NCBI RefSeq assembly: GCF_001553955.1
Contig: NZ_CP014236.1
Location: 1-57,463, forward strand
Direction: 5' to 3'
Length of the DNA: 57,463 bases
DNA from: Moraxella osloensis
Lineage (GTDB): Bacteria; Pseudomonadota; Gammaproteobacteria; Pseudomonadales; Moraxellaceae
How positions within the stretch are numbered: position 1 is the stretch's first letter; each line of letters opens with the position of its first letter. A model generated the notes under the pieces. It did not search any database, was not told the DNA's origin, and worked only from the letters and a program-made list of their open reading frames with translations. This document shows, piece by piece, positions 8,933 to 16,760 of the stretch. Both the position numbers and the translations under genes were made by a program.

Positions 8933-11443
8933 TTATCTCATTCTAAATCTTGGTACGTTATCATTTTTGCGCTCTTTTGGCAGCGTTTTAACTTCATCTT
9001 TGAGCTCATTATACCAGCCCAAACTCTGTGGACGGCTATTAACATAATTGGTTTTCTGTTGAGGCGATAATGGCTGCTTGGTCTCAGTATTGATTTTAAC
9101 CACATTGCTAAATTGATTGCTTAGGCTATTAAATAATTGTTTGAGTAAATTGATGATCAACTCAATAATTGCTTTAACTGCATTGTGTAACTGGTTAAAT
9201 CCGACTGCAACTTTGTCAATTCGCTCACTTTGTCCACTAAATCCGTTTTTAACGTTTCCAGCTCGCTGATTAAGCTTTCTAAGCTTTGCTGCTCGCTGTT
9301 GCTCTGCGATATACTGCTCTGTAATGTCTTTATCGAAGCCTTTAAATCTGTCAGTGACTTTTCGAACTCGCTTTCGTCGACGATTTGTATAACATCCAAG
9401 CGGGTCAAGGTTGATTGGATCTTGTCTTGCAAGTTTTGAAATTCTTCTTGTCCTTTTTTCAGTGTTGCTATCTCGGCGGTCTGTAGCTTGTCTAATTCGG
9501 TCAAGTAGTCGCTGATTTGCTGGTTGTGTTGCTGGGTTTTTTGCTGTATCTGTTGGTCGAGGTGTACTAACAGTTGTTGATATAAGCTGGGCAACATCAA
9601 TTCCAGATGTTTTTGTACCATCTTGTCGATTGTCTGCGGTTGCTGCTGCTTGAGTTGGTTGAGCGTCTGGCTCACTTGGCTGTACAAATCGCTCGACAGC
9701 TTGTTTAAGCTCTCGGTAATGAGTTGTTGGGTGGTAATGGGTTGCATGGTTATTTTTCTCTAATTGGGACGGTAATACGGGTTTTGGCTGATAAATAAAG
9801 TCGGATAGCCAAAACCGTTGTTCTGACACACGGCGTTTTTTGGATTTTTGGGAGTGATATTGATACCACCACCATACACCGCCTGGATATCCGTAAGGGC
9901 TTGGGCTTGATATTGAAGTGGTGTACGATTGATTTGTTGATTGAGTAAGCTTAGCTCCTTTTGACTTTGGTCGACCAAGATCTTGGTCTCTTGCCAATCC
10001 TGGTACTGGCTGTAATTCATCAGAGTCAGAATCAGCATCAGCAGTATCAATCCCCCCAATAGGCTGCCCATCACGATTCCTAGGCGCAGTTTGTTGCGTG
10101 CCATTTGCCCAATCAGCGCCCTGCTCTGTTGTTGGCTGTCCTCGATAGCTTCGATATCCGCTTGATGATTCGCCTCCATCTGCGCCCGTAGGGTTTGTTG
10201 CTGCTGTTGGTGATGCTGCAGGGTGGTTCTTGTCTCGTTGGTTATGGCTTGATGCAGTTGATTGCCCTGCTCCGTCAGGTGAGTTTGAATGCGCTGATAA
10301 TCGTCGCTCGTCTGCTGCTTGAGCTGATCCATTTGCTCCAACATCCCAAGCAAGGCCTGTTTGGCGCTCTCCAAGGTCTGACAGGTCTGATTGAGCCAGC
10401 TTTGATGCTGCTTTAGATGACTGTCGCTTAAGCTTCGACTGCTCTTTTGATACTGCTCGAGCAGCTCGCAAATTTTCGTCATACCGCTGATAATGTCGTT
10501 CTCGACGTTTTTCAAGCTCGCTTGGAAAAATTGTTTCTGCTGTTCTAAGCTGGTCTTCTCTTGTTCCTGCTGGGATTGGATTTGCTGATTGGTTTGGGCC
10601 TGTGCGTTGTGCAATGTAGCTAATAATGGATTGGGTGACGTCTCGCTCATAAATGACACCTTTAAGTTTTATATTTTTTTTGGTGGGGTCAGGGTTTTTA
10701 ATACTGATACTGTCTTTGCCTCTGCGAGAGATTTCGAAACCGAAGTCTTCAAGCAATTTTGCAACGTCATCTTGACAGGTTAAAGGCTCATCGGTTTGTT
10801 GTCGCAATGCCGCTTGAGTTAGTACCACATCGGTGAGTTGTTGTTTAAAATCCTCAATGCTTTGGTAGTGTTTGAGCTTATCGATAATTTTTTGCTTATT
10901 CGACTGATCCCAGTCTTTCAACAGATTTGGACCAATACTGGGAGTCACATCCCGACGGTTTTCTAAATCAGAAGGATTGATAAAACCATACTTATCATTG
11001 GTCAAATTTTTCCAGCTATTAACAAGGTTCAAATCACGATTGTGATAATAGACTTGTAGATGATTGCCCGATATCAACTCAACATTAGGAAAGACAAAGT
11101 TAAGCTCGACCCGACCTTTATCCGTATGTTCAACCCAATAACTGGTGTATTGATACGGTTCAAGACCAACAAACATCATGGCTTCAAAGTCGGCCATGAT
11201 GTCAAACTTTTGAGCTTCGGTGAGTTTGTCATCCTCATGAAAGCTTAGACAGCCTGAGGTATAAACTTTGGCAAATGGCAAGCCATTAATAATCTCAGTG
11301 ACTTCATCAGCATCACCCAATAGCAAACGGGCTTTGTCACGCGGTTGAGTGTGAGTCCCGAGTAAATAATGTTTTACGGCACTGCCCCCTAATGTGCGCC
11401 TGTCATCATCAGTGCCGCCTCGTTTAAAGAATTTCAATAGCAC
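8933..11443 (-). CDS. mobA: HEN-type (ColE1 MbeA-like) relaxase
   Basis: 836-aa mobilization relaxase that would nick oriT and pilot the strand during transfer with a helper conjugation system. The motif EHTDKGRVELNFVFPN gives His106, Glu113 and Asn115. This is the HxxxxxxExN (HEN) signature of ColE1 MbeA-type relaxases, in place of the three-His motif of most relaxases. Tyr26 is a candidate nicking Tyr. Residues after about 300 are low-complexity, rich in Gln, Ser, Gly and Pro. That half is encoded by the stretch that also holds two coiled-coil genes in another frame, which explains its poor conservation. mobC lies 39 nt upstream. Confidence 0.85.
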   Translation of the reverse strand: MLLKFFKRGGTDDDRRTLGGSAVKHYLLGTHTQPRDKARLLLGDADEVTEIINGLPFAKVYTSGCLSFHEDDKLTEAQKFDIMADFEAMMFVGLEPYQYTSYWVEHTDKGRVELNFVFPNVELISGNHLQVYYHNRDLNLVNSWKNLTNDKYGFINPSDLENRRDVTPSIGPNLLKDWDQSNKQKIIDKLKHYQSIEDFKQQLTDVVLTQAALRQQTDEPLTCQDDVAKLLEDFGFEISRRGKDSISIKNPDPTKKNIKLKGVIYERDVTQSIISYIAQRTGPNQSANPIPAGTREDQLRTAETIFPSELEKRRERHYQRYDENLRAARAVSKEQSKLKRQSSKAASKLAQSDLSDLGERQTGLAWDVGANGSAQAADERRLSAHSNSPDGAGQSTASSHNQRDKNHPAASPTAATNPTGADGGESSSGYRSYRGQPTTEQGADWANGTQQTAPRNRDGQPIGGIDTADADSDSDELQPVPGLARDQDLGRPKSKGAKLTQSTNQSYTTSISSPSPYGYPGGVWWWYQYHSQKSKKRRVSEQRFWLSDFIYQPKPVLPSQLEKNNHATHYHPTTHYRELKQAVERFVQPSEPDAQPTQAAATADNRQDGTKTSGIDVAQLISTTVSTPRPTDTAKNPATQPANQRLLDRIRQATDRRDSNTEKRTRRISKLARQDPINLDPLGCYTNRRRKRVRKVTDRFKGFDKDITEQYIAEQQRAAKLRKLNQRAGNVKNGFSGQSERIDKVAVGFNQLHNAVKAIIELIINLLKQLFNSLSNQFSNVVKINTETKQPLSPQQKTNYVNSRPQSLGWYNELKDEVKTLPKERKNDNVPRFRMR
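9157..9747 (-). CDS. Coiled-coil mobilization accessory protein nested in mobA (MbeD-like)
   Basis: 196-aa frame, fully inside the relaxase gene on the same strand in another frame. It is almost entirely heptad-like and rich in Gln, Leu, Ser and Lys, with long coiled-coil runs such as LQSSISQSNSEQQSLESLISELE. It starts 12 nt after the stop of the nested upstream gene. ColE1 has mbeB and mbeD nested in mbeA in this order, so this is probably the MbeD analogue. It is much longer than ColE1 MbeD (about 70-80 aa), so the assignment rests on position and coiled-coil nature only. Confidence 0.6.
   Translation of the reverse strand: MQPITTQQLITESLNKLSSDLYSQVSQTLNQLKQQQPQTIDKMVQKHLELMLPSLYQQLLVHLDQQIQQKTQQHNQQISDYLTELDKLQTAEIATLKKGQEEFQNLQDKIQSTLTRLDVIQIVDESEFEKSLTDLKASIKTLQSSISQSNSEQQSLESLISELETLKTDLVDKVSELTKLQSDLTSYTMQLKQLLS
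9760..10650 (-). CDS. Membrane-anchored coiled-coil protein nested in mobA (MbeB-like)
   Basis: 296 aa, out of frame within the relaxase gene. Residues 1 to about 185 are Gln-rich coiled coil. One transmembrane segment follows (GIVMGSLLGGLILLMLILTL, about 190-215), then another short coiled coil and a polar tail. The ATG at 10650 is preferred over GTG at 10659 because AAAGGTG lies about 6-9 nt before it. An own ribosome-binding site, a membrane span and a clean 296-codon frame argue that this is not a shadow. ColE1 MbeB is likewise nested in mbeA, and MbeB_N-type proteins help relaxase reach the membrane and T4 coupling protein. Confidence 0.7.
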   Translation of the reverse strand: MSETSPNPLLATLHNAQAQTNQQIQSQQEQEKTSLEQQKQFFQASLKNVENDIISGMTKICELLEQYQKSSRSLSDSHLKQHQSWLNQTCQTLESAKQALLGMLEQMDQLKQQTSDDYQRIQTHLTEQGNQLHQAITNETRTTLQHHQQQQQTLRAQMEANHQADIEAIEDSQQQSRALIGQMARNKLRLGIVMGSLLGGLILLMLILTLMNYSQYQDWQETKILVDQSQKELSLLNQQINRTPLQYQAQALTDIQAVYGGGINITPKNPKNAVCQNNGFGYPTLFISQNPYYRPN

Positions 11444-11482
11444 AGTATCACCCAGTCACAAGGTTATTTAGCTTGCCCTTTT

Positions 11483-11965
11483 TTAGTGTGAAACTTCCAT
11501 TGGCATAGCAATAGAATCATCAATGTCTTCAGTCGCATGATCCTCACCTTCCCCCGCAGTAAAGTAATTTTTTTTGACTTGATACTGGGCTTTTAACCCA
11601 GCCAATTGTTCAGCCATATTATCAATGGCTAGTGCTAAATTTAGGGTATCAATCGGACGTTTGGCATTGGCTTGCTCATGGGTATAACGCACCAGTTGAT
11701 TTAAATTTTTACCCATAGCGTGCAGTTGTTGTAATAGTCTTGGGTCAATCGTCGGAAAATCCCGTTCACGTCTTGTCACCTTTCCCTTAGTTAAAATTGC
11801 ACGAGCATAGCGAGCCAAACTCATCCCTTCAGCTTTGGCTTCGAGCATAGAAAATTCTTCGTCACTAAAGCGAATGTTAAGCCGCTTATCTCGTAGTTTT
11901 TTTAATGAGTTTTTTACCGATACTTTGTCATGGCTTTGCTTTTTTTCGGCTGATTGTTGTGCCAT
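11483..11965 (-). CDS. mobC: Relaxosome accessory protein MobC
   Basis: 160 aa with a ribbon-helix-helix-like start (RLNIRFSDEEFSMLEAKAEGMSLARYARAIL, residues about 28-60) and the MobC/MbeC signature LLQQLHAMGKNLNQLVRYTHE (about 77-98). MobC binds oriT and helps expose the nick site for the relaxase. It is the first gene of the leftward mobilization operon, directly next to the candidate oriT. Confidence 0.88.
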   Translation of the reverse strand: MAQQSAEKKQSHDKVSVKNSLKKLRDKRLNIRFSDEEFSMLEAKAEGMSLARYARAILTKGKVTRRERDFPTIDPRLLQQLHAMGKNLNQLVRYTHEQANAKRPIDTLNLALAIDNMAEQLAGLKAQYQVKKNYFTAGEGEDHATEDIDDSIAMPMEVSH

Positions 11966-11999
11966 TTTTAGTGCCTATCTATTTTTTATGAAGTCCATT

Positions 12000-12180
12000 T
12001 TTGGTTAAAGGGGGTTTGGGGTCTCCCCAATGAGCACCCATTTTAATCGCAACTATGTGAAGCGATAAATGGGTGCTTGGGGTTTCAAAAGGGGGCAAGC
12101 CCCCTTTGCCAGGACGCAGAGACAGTCAATTTACGTTAGTAAATTTGGTGTCTATGCATGTGCTGGCTATGCCAATTTTT
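12000..12180. other. oriT: Candidate origin of transfer (oriT)
   Basis: The non-coding DNA before mobC is full of inverted repeats. CCCCAATGAGCACCCA (12025-12040) pairs with TGGGTGCTTGGGG (12070-12082) apart from a 3-nt bulge. AAAGGGGGC (12088-12096) pairs with GCCCCCTTT (12099-12107). AATTTA (12128-12133) pairs with TAAATT (12140-12145). CTGGCTAT at 12163-12170 resembles the ColE1 nick site CTGG/CTTA, which suits a HEN-type relaxase. Place and structure fit oriT; the exact nick is a guess. Confidence 0.5.
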
Positions 12181-12474
12181 TTTCATTTATATTGGTTAGG
12201 TTAGCATACTAATTTTTGGTTGTCATCTCATGGAATTGATGCAGTTCTGTATCTGAGTTAGTGATAGTTCTTTGGTGGGTTGTGAGACTTTCTATGTAGG
12301 ATAAATTTGTTTTCGATAAATCCTTCCCTATTCTTTTAATTATTTGAAAGAGAGTATGATTTGCTAAAGATAGTAGAAATTATTAGTGAATTTGGTTGGA
12401 TCGGTACAATCTTTTTGGTGGAATCTTTAGTGTGGGTCTATTGTGGGTTAAATATTTTTGAGATGGTTCTTTTG

Positions 12475-12513
12475 AAAAAGACAGCCAGTTCATTTTCGTT
12501 AGCTGTCTTTTTT
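12475..12513. terminator. Bidirectional-looking terminator
   Basis: AAAAAGACAGC (12475-12485) pairs with GCTGTCTTTTTT (12502-12513), with A/T runs on both sides, so it can stop transcripts in both directions. It lies about 60 nt past the stop of the minus-strand gene at 12576-12941. The 65-codon plus-strand frame at 12361-12558 runs through this stem and is not called as a gene. Confidence 0.7.
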
Positions 12514-12575
12514 AAGCAAGATCTTTATGTTTTTTTTATGATGGCATTCATAAAATGATTTTAGCCGATAAGATT

Positions 12576-12941
12576 TTAGAAGGGACAATCATAGTCTTCA
12601 TTATAGAATTGTTCTGCTGAAAAATTGCTGTCAAATGGCTGTTGGATAAATTGGTGACAGTCATCGCATATCCAATTGAATTTTTGGTTCTGATAGTTAT
12701 AGGTCGGTTCGTAGATTTGTCGCATGATGTTGCACTCTCTACAGTGGGTTTGGGTGTCATAGATTTTGAAGTGGCTGACCATTATCCTTAGTAACGGTGC
12801 ACTGATGTTGTAATACTGACAGATATGTGTGATGTGATCTAAATGATTGCCGTGAGTCTCTAGTGGGGTTTCAAAGTAGTCACGCACAATGATGGTTTGT
12901 TGTTCACTGATGTGGTTTTTTGCGAGGTATTTGTAGTCCAT
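12576..12941 (-). CDS. Hypothetical protein with a C-terminal zinc-ribbon motif
   Basis: 121 aa, not recognised. Residues about 88-91 (CREC) and 111-114 (CDDC) form a CxxC-N19-CxxC pair that could bind zinc, as small plasmid-encoded DNA- or RNA-binding proteins do. The N-terminal half has no recognised motif. The tail is acidic and aromatic. It lies 59 nt after the small gene at 13001-13285 on the same strand and ends before a strong terminator. Likely expressed as a plasmid accessory gene; function unknown. Confidence 0.6.
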   Translation of the reverse strand: MDYKYLAKNHISEQQTIIVRDYFETPLETHGNHLDHITHICQYYNISAPLLRIMVSHFKIYDTQTHCRECNIMRQIYEPTYNYQNQKFNWICDDCHQFIQQPFDSNFSAEQFYNEDYDCPF

Positions 12942-13000
12942 ATGATGGTCCTTTTTTTAGGTTAGCCTTGTGGTTTTAGCGGTTGTTAAAGGGACTTGTT

Positions 13001-13285
13001 CTATGCTATTTCTGGCATAAGTTTTAGAAATTTATGTTCAAGTTGTTGGTATTTTTCTTGGTCGTCGTTTACGTCTATTTCGTCTAATATTTCTGAAATC
13101 CATGTTTGAATGGCTTGGGTGTTGTTGCAGCGTTTGATGAGTCCTAGAAACAGGTAAAGGTTGTCACCTGGTTGTATCCGCTGTTCTTTGATTAGTTGGC
13201 TTGTAAGCTTATTAATTTGCTGTTGGCGGTTTTTTCTTTGGTCAAGTTGATCATAGAGGTGTTGGATGACGGGGTTTGGGTGCAT
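13001..13285 (-). CDS. Hypothetical small helical protein
   Basis: 94 aa, predicted helical and charged (many Gln, Lys, Glu), no Cys, no membrane segment, not recognised. The run QLDQRKNRQQQINKLTSQLIKEQ could be a coiled coil. It is preceded by GGAG-like bases (CAAGGAGCAC on the coding strand) and probably forms a two-gene unit with the zinc-ribbon gene downstream. It is divergent from the restriction-modification operon, so the 173-bp gap beyond it holds two promoters. Confidence 0.55.
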   Translation of the reverse strand: MHPNPVIQHLYDQLDQRKNRQQQINKLTSQLIKEQRIQPGDNLYLFLGLIKRCNNTQAIQTWISEILDEIDVNDDQEKYQQLEHKFLKLMPEIA

Positions 13286-13349
13286 TTTTGTGCTCCTTGT
13301 GGGATAATTTTTGGTAAATTATTCATTCCTATGCGATAATAGTAAATCA

Positions 13350-13370
13350 AAAGAAAATATAATTTTCTTT
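13350..13370. promoter_or_regulatory. Candidate operator of the hsd regulator
   Basis: AAAGAAAA (13350-13357) and TTTTCTTT (13363-13370) form a perfect inverted repeat with a 5-bp spacer. A second, looser pair GTTTTCT (13383-13389) and AGAAAAC (13415-13421) lies between it and the regulator start. Two related palindromes ahead of a small XRE gene fit autoregulation. AT-rich DNA gives such repeats by chance more often, so this is inference. Confidence 0.4.
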
Positions 13371-13458
13371 ATATTTAATTTTGTTTTCTCTACAGGAAAT
13401 AAATTAAAACATAAAGAAAACTAAGTCAAGCATTTTTTGTCATTTATCTGGTTTTTCT

Positions 13459-13686
13459 ATGATTAAGTTGAATTTACCTGTGCTTTTTGCCCAACGTGGG
13501 CTCCGTGTTGCAGATGCAGAGCGTGATTCGGGTGTAAATCGGACAACGCTTTATCGGCTTTTTAATAATGAATCCTCTCGGATTGATTTTGAGACGTTAG
13601 ATAAGTTGTGCATTTATTTGGATTGCGAGCCCAAAGATGTGTTTATTTTCGAGAAACCTGTCGCTGAAAGTCAGCCATCAAGTTAA
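13459..13686 (+). CDS. Small XRE/Cro-type helix-turn-helix regulator of the R-M operon
   Basis: 75 aa. One HTH domain covers nearly the whole protein: the recognition part is VADAERDSGVNRTTLYRLFNNESSRIDF and the closing helix LDKLCIYLDCEPKDVF. This is the compact Cro/CI type. It starts 21 nt before hsdM with no terminator between them. By analogy with controller proteins of restriction systems, it probably sets hsd expression during establishment in a new host. The direct target is not proved; palindromes in the upstream gap are candidates. Confidence 0.8.
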   Translation: MIKLNLPVLFAQRGLRVADAERDSGVNRTTLYRLFNNESSRIDFETLDKLCIYLDCEPKDVFIFEKPVAESQPSS

Positions 13687-13707
13687 TATTTATTTTTAGG
13701 ATATATT

Positions 13708-15252
13708 ATGACCGCTATTTTGCAACGTGCAGAGCTGCAACGTCGTATTTGGCAAATTGCTAATGATGTGCGCGGTTCTATCGATGGTTGGGATTTTAAG
13801 CAGTATGTGTTGGGGGCGTTATTCTATCGCTTTATCAGTGAGAATTTTGCTAGTTATATCGAAGGGGGTGACGATAGCGTCAATTACGCCACATTCCCCG
13901 ATGACAGTCCTATTTTAGCCAGTATCAAAGATGATGCGATTAAGACCAAAGGCTATTTTATTTATCCCAGTCAGCTATTTAGCAATGTGGCGAAAAATGC
14001 TAACACCAATGACAGTTTAAATACGGATTTAGCCAATATTTTCTCAGATATTGAAGCGTCTGCCCTAGGCTACCCTTCCGAACCTGATATTAAAGGGTTA
14101 TTTGGCGATTTTGACACCACCAGTAGCCGTTTAGGTAATACAGTCGCAGACAAAAATAAACGCCTTGCGGCCGTGCTAAAAGGTGTGGAAAATTTAGATT
14201 TTGGTAATTTTGAAGACAATCATATTGATTTGTTTGGTGATGCGTACGAATTTTTGATTTCTAACTATGCTGCCAATGCAGGCAAATCAGGCGGTGAATT
14301 TTTTACCCCACAACACGTTTCTAAATTGATTGCTCAACTGGCATTACATGGTCAGACAACCGTAAATAAGATTTATGACCCTGCGGCGGGTTCGGGGTCG
14401 CTATTATTGCAAGCCAAAAAGCAATTTGATGAGCATATCATTGAGGAAGGTTTTTTTGGACAAGAAATCAATCACACGACCTACAATCTGGCTCGTATGA
14501 ATATGTTTTTGCATAATATCAATTACGACAAGTTTAATATCATGCTCGGCGACACCCTACTTGAGCCCCATTTTGGCGATGATAAACCGTTTGATGTGAT
14601 TGTGTCGAATCCCCCCTACTCGGTCAAATGGGTGGGTAGCGATGACCCAACGCTAATTAATGACGAGCGTTTTGCCCCTGCGGGCGTACTGGCTCCTAAG
14701 TCAAAGGCAGATTTTGCCTTTATTCTGCACGCCTTGGCATATTTATCGAGTAAAGGACGGGCGGCGATTGTCTCTTTCCCAGGTATCTTCTACCGTGGCG
14801 GTGCGGAACAAAAAATCCGACAATACTTGGTCGATAACAACTTTGTCGAAACGGTGATTTCACTTGCCCCCAACTTGTTTTTTGGTACGTCGATTGCGGT
14901 AAATATTCTAGTTTTATCAAAACATAAAGCCGATAATAAAACCCAGTTTATTGATGCCAGTAAGTTGTTTAAAAAAGAAACCAATACTAACACGCTAACC
15001 GATGACCATATTGCCCAGATTATCGATGTTTTCGCCAGCAAAACAGATATTCCCTATTTTGCCAAGTCGGTCGAAAATCGTGAGATTGCCGAAAATGACT
15101 ACAATTTAGCGGTGAGTAGCTATGTGGAAGCCGAAGACACCCGTGAAGTGATTGATATTCAAACATTAAATGCCGAACTTGCCCAGACGGTTGCCAATAT
15201 TGATAGGTTACGCAAAGAGATTGATGCAATTGTGGCGGAGATTGAGGCATGA
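13708..15252 (+). CDS. hsdM: Type I restriction-modification DNA methyltransferase subunit
   Basis: 514 aa, adenine-N6 methyltransferase of the EcoR124I (type IC) kind. The N-terminal helical HsdM_N domain includes [20 protein letters not shown]. The AdoMet motif [12 protein letters not shown] is near residue 225 and the catalytic NPPY near residue 301. [19 protein letters not shown] before motif I is typical of HsdM. It forms M2S for methylation and R2M2S for restriction. Its stop overlaps the start of the DUF3990-like gene by 4 nt (ATGA), so the inserted genes are translationally coupled to it. Confidence 0.95.
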   Translation: MTAILQRAELQRRIWQIANDVRGSIDGWDFKQYVLGALFYRFISENFASYIEGGDDSVNYATFPDDSPILASIKDDAIKTKGYFIYPSQLFSNVAKNANTNDSLNTDLANIFSDIEASALGYPSEPDIKGLFGDFDTTSSRLGNTVADKNKRLAAVLKGVENLDFGNFEDNHIDLFGDAYEFLISNYAANAGKSGGEFFTPQHVSKLIAQLALHGQTTVNKIYDPAAGSGSLLLQAKKQFDEHIIEEGFFGQEINHTTYNLARMNMFLHNINYDKFNIMLGDTLLEPHFGDDKPFDVIVSNPPYSVKWVGSDDPTLINDERFAPAGVLAPKSKADFAFILHALAYLSSKGRAAIVSFPGIFYRGGAEQKIRQYLVDNNFVETVISLAPNLFFGTSIAVNILVLSKHKADNKTQFIDASKLFKKETNTNTLTDDHIAQIIDVFASKTDIPYFAKSVENREIAENDYNLAVSSYVEAEDTREVIDIQTLNAELAQTVANIDRLRKEIDAIVAEIEA

Positions 15253-15728
15253 TAACACTCTATCACGGTAGCAATGTCGCTGTCGATATGCCAAAGATTT
15301 TACCCAATTTACGAGCCTTAGATTTTGGTTGTGGATTTTATTTGACCAGTAGCTATGCTCAAGCGGAACGCTGGGCGAAACTGGTTTTTAAAAGACGTCA
15401 ACAGGGACAAGCCATTATCAATATTTATTCCTTTGATGAAGAGCGTGCGATTGCTTTAAATTTGATGCACTTTGAAAACGCCGATGCCGATTGGCTCGAA
15501 TTTGTCGTTAATAATCGCAAAGCGTTAAAACTTTTTGATTTTGATATCGTGATTGGTCCTGTTGCTAATGATGCCACTTTACCTGTCATTGATGATTATA
15601 TGGATGGCAGATACACCCAAGAAGAAGCGGTTCGGCGTTTATTACCGCAGAATTTGACTGACCAATATGCGTTTTGTAGTGAGATTAGCTTAGGCTATTT
15701 GACTTATCAGGGGAGCAAAATCGTATGA
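15249..15728 (+). CDS. DUF3990-like protein, putative ADP-ribosyltransferase fold
   Basis: 159 aa. It begins with [16 protein letters not shown] and continues [21 protein letters not shown]. This is the H...Y pattern (His6, Tyr31) of diphtheria-toxin-like ADP-ribosyltransferases, and it fits the DUF3990 family as I remember it. TDQYAFCSE (about 137-145) lies where the third catalytic residue (Glu or Gln) is found; Gln139 is a candidate. The gene overlaps hsdM upstream and the 83-aa gene downstream by 4 nt each. It may modify a host or phage molecule with NAD+, with the following small proteins as partners or antidotes. That role is inference; the family signature is fair. Confidence 0.75.
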   Translation: MITLYHGSNVAVDMPKILPNLRALDFGCGFYLTSSYAQAERWAKLVFKRRQQGQAIINIYSFDEERAIALNLMHFENADADWLEFVVNNRKALKLFDFDIVIGPVANDATLPVIDDYMDGRYTQEEAVRRLLPQNLTDQYAFCSEISLGYLTYQGSKIV

Positions 15729-15976
15729 ACGCTGTATCAGCCCGAACATTAGATTTTTTTGACCGTCATGTGGTGCAACATATCGTTGAAAAATACGGTT
15801 TTGATGAATTGCAAGCGATTAAGGCGTTTATCAGCTCTGAAACCTATGCCATGTTACAAGACCCAGAGCTTGAGTTATACAAGGTAAGTCCCTTGATTAT
15901 TTTTGATATGTGGGAAAGTGAGCAAGTGACAGGCAATCCACGCAATTCACTGTATTTACGGGCGGATGAAGTATGA
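15725..15976 (+). CDS. Small partner protein of the DUF3990 cassette
   Basis: 83 aa, not firmly recognised. Distinct blocks are FFDRHVVQHIVEKYGFDELQAIKAFISSETYAML, PLIIFDMWESEQVTGNPRNSLYLRADEV. It has no membrane segment and no metal motif, and its predicted structure is helical. It overlaps the genes on both sides by 4 nt (ATGA), which argues for fixed stoichiometry with them. Small genes of this type are found beside DUF3990 and DUF3791 genes in other bacteria, as I recall; an antidote or chaperone role is possible but unproved. Confidence 0.65.
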   Translation: MNAVSARTLDFFDRHVVQHIVEKYGFDELQAIKAFISSETYAMLQDPELELYKVSPLIIFDMWESEQVTGNPRNSLYLRADEV

Positions 15977-16176
15977 GCAAGGAATACGCATTTTTTATTT
16001 ATTTGTTAGAGCGTTATGCTGAGTATCGACAGGTTTCGGCTCAAAAGGTTTTGGCAATGTGGGAATCGTTAGGGATTACGCAGTTTATCGTGGATATGTA
16101 TGAGTTATACCATATTGAGCGATTGGAAAATGCCTTTGCGGATATTGATAGAATGATGGCGGAGGCAGGGGCGTGA
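15973..16176 (+). CDS. DUF3791-like small protein
   Basis: 67 aa, with the DUF3791 pattern: an N-terminal aromatic helix (YAFFIYLLERYAEYRQVSAQKVLAMWESLGI) and then the FIVDMYELYHIERLENAFADID segment ending in a paired Tyr-His. DUF3791 proteins often accompany DUF3990 genes. It overlaps the 83-aa gene by 4 nt, and its last codons overlap the GTG start of hsdS by 4 nt. This makes it the last link of a continuous hsdM-to-hsdS overlap chain. Function unknown; antitoxin to the ADP-ribosyltransferase-like protein is the simplest guess. Confidence 0.65.
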   Translation: MSKEYAFFIYLLERYAEYRQVSAQKVLAMWESLGITQFIVDMYELYHIERLENAFADIDRMMAEAGA

Positions 16177-16724
16177 GTGCGATTTTGAATAAGTTGTTAA
16201 AAGGGCAAAAAGTTGAGTGGAAAACGCTTGGGGATGTTTCTGTTTTATACGGTGGTTTGACTGGAAAAAATAAAGCTGATTTTGAAAACGGTAACGCCAA
16301 ATATGTAAGTTATAAAAATATTTTTGCAAATTTGGCGGTGGATTTACAAAATCTTGGTACTGTAAAAGCTAATGACAATGAAAAACAACATTTCATAAAA
16401 CATGGTGATATTTTATTTACGGGTTCATCAGAAACTCAAGCTGAAGCGGGAATTTCATCAGTTGTTACAGAACATCCAATTGAAAAAATTTATTTAAACA
16501 GTTTTTCATTTGGTTTAAGATTTAATGATGATGTTGAATTAATGCCAGAGTTCACTAAATTTTTATTTCGTGGTGACTTAATGCGTACACAAATTGCACG
16601 TACAGCAAGTGGCGTTACTCGTTTTAATATCTCTAAGGAAAGGTTTAAAAAAATCCAAGTTCCAATCCCACCGCTTGACGTTCAAGCCGAGATTGTACGA
16701 ATTTTGGACACATTTACAGCCGTT

Positions 16725-16760
16725 ACAGCCGAGCTTACAGCCGAGCTTACAGCCGAGCTT
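16725..16760 (+). repeat. Three 12-bp TAEL-coding tandem repeats in hsdS
   Basis: ACAGCCGAGCTT occurs three times in a row, in frame, giving Thr-Ala-Glu-Leu x3 in the central spacer. A shorter ACAGCCGTT lies just before. In EcoR124I and EcoR124II, two or three TAEL repeats set the length of the gap between the two half-sites recognised, and copy number changes by recombination or slippage. Confidence 0.9.

Noticed and set aside
12361..12558. 65-codon plus-strand frame
   Set aside because: It starts with TTG, has no ribosome-binding site and runs through a strong terminator stem.
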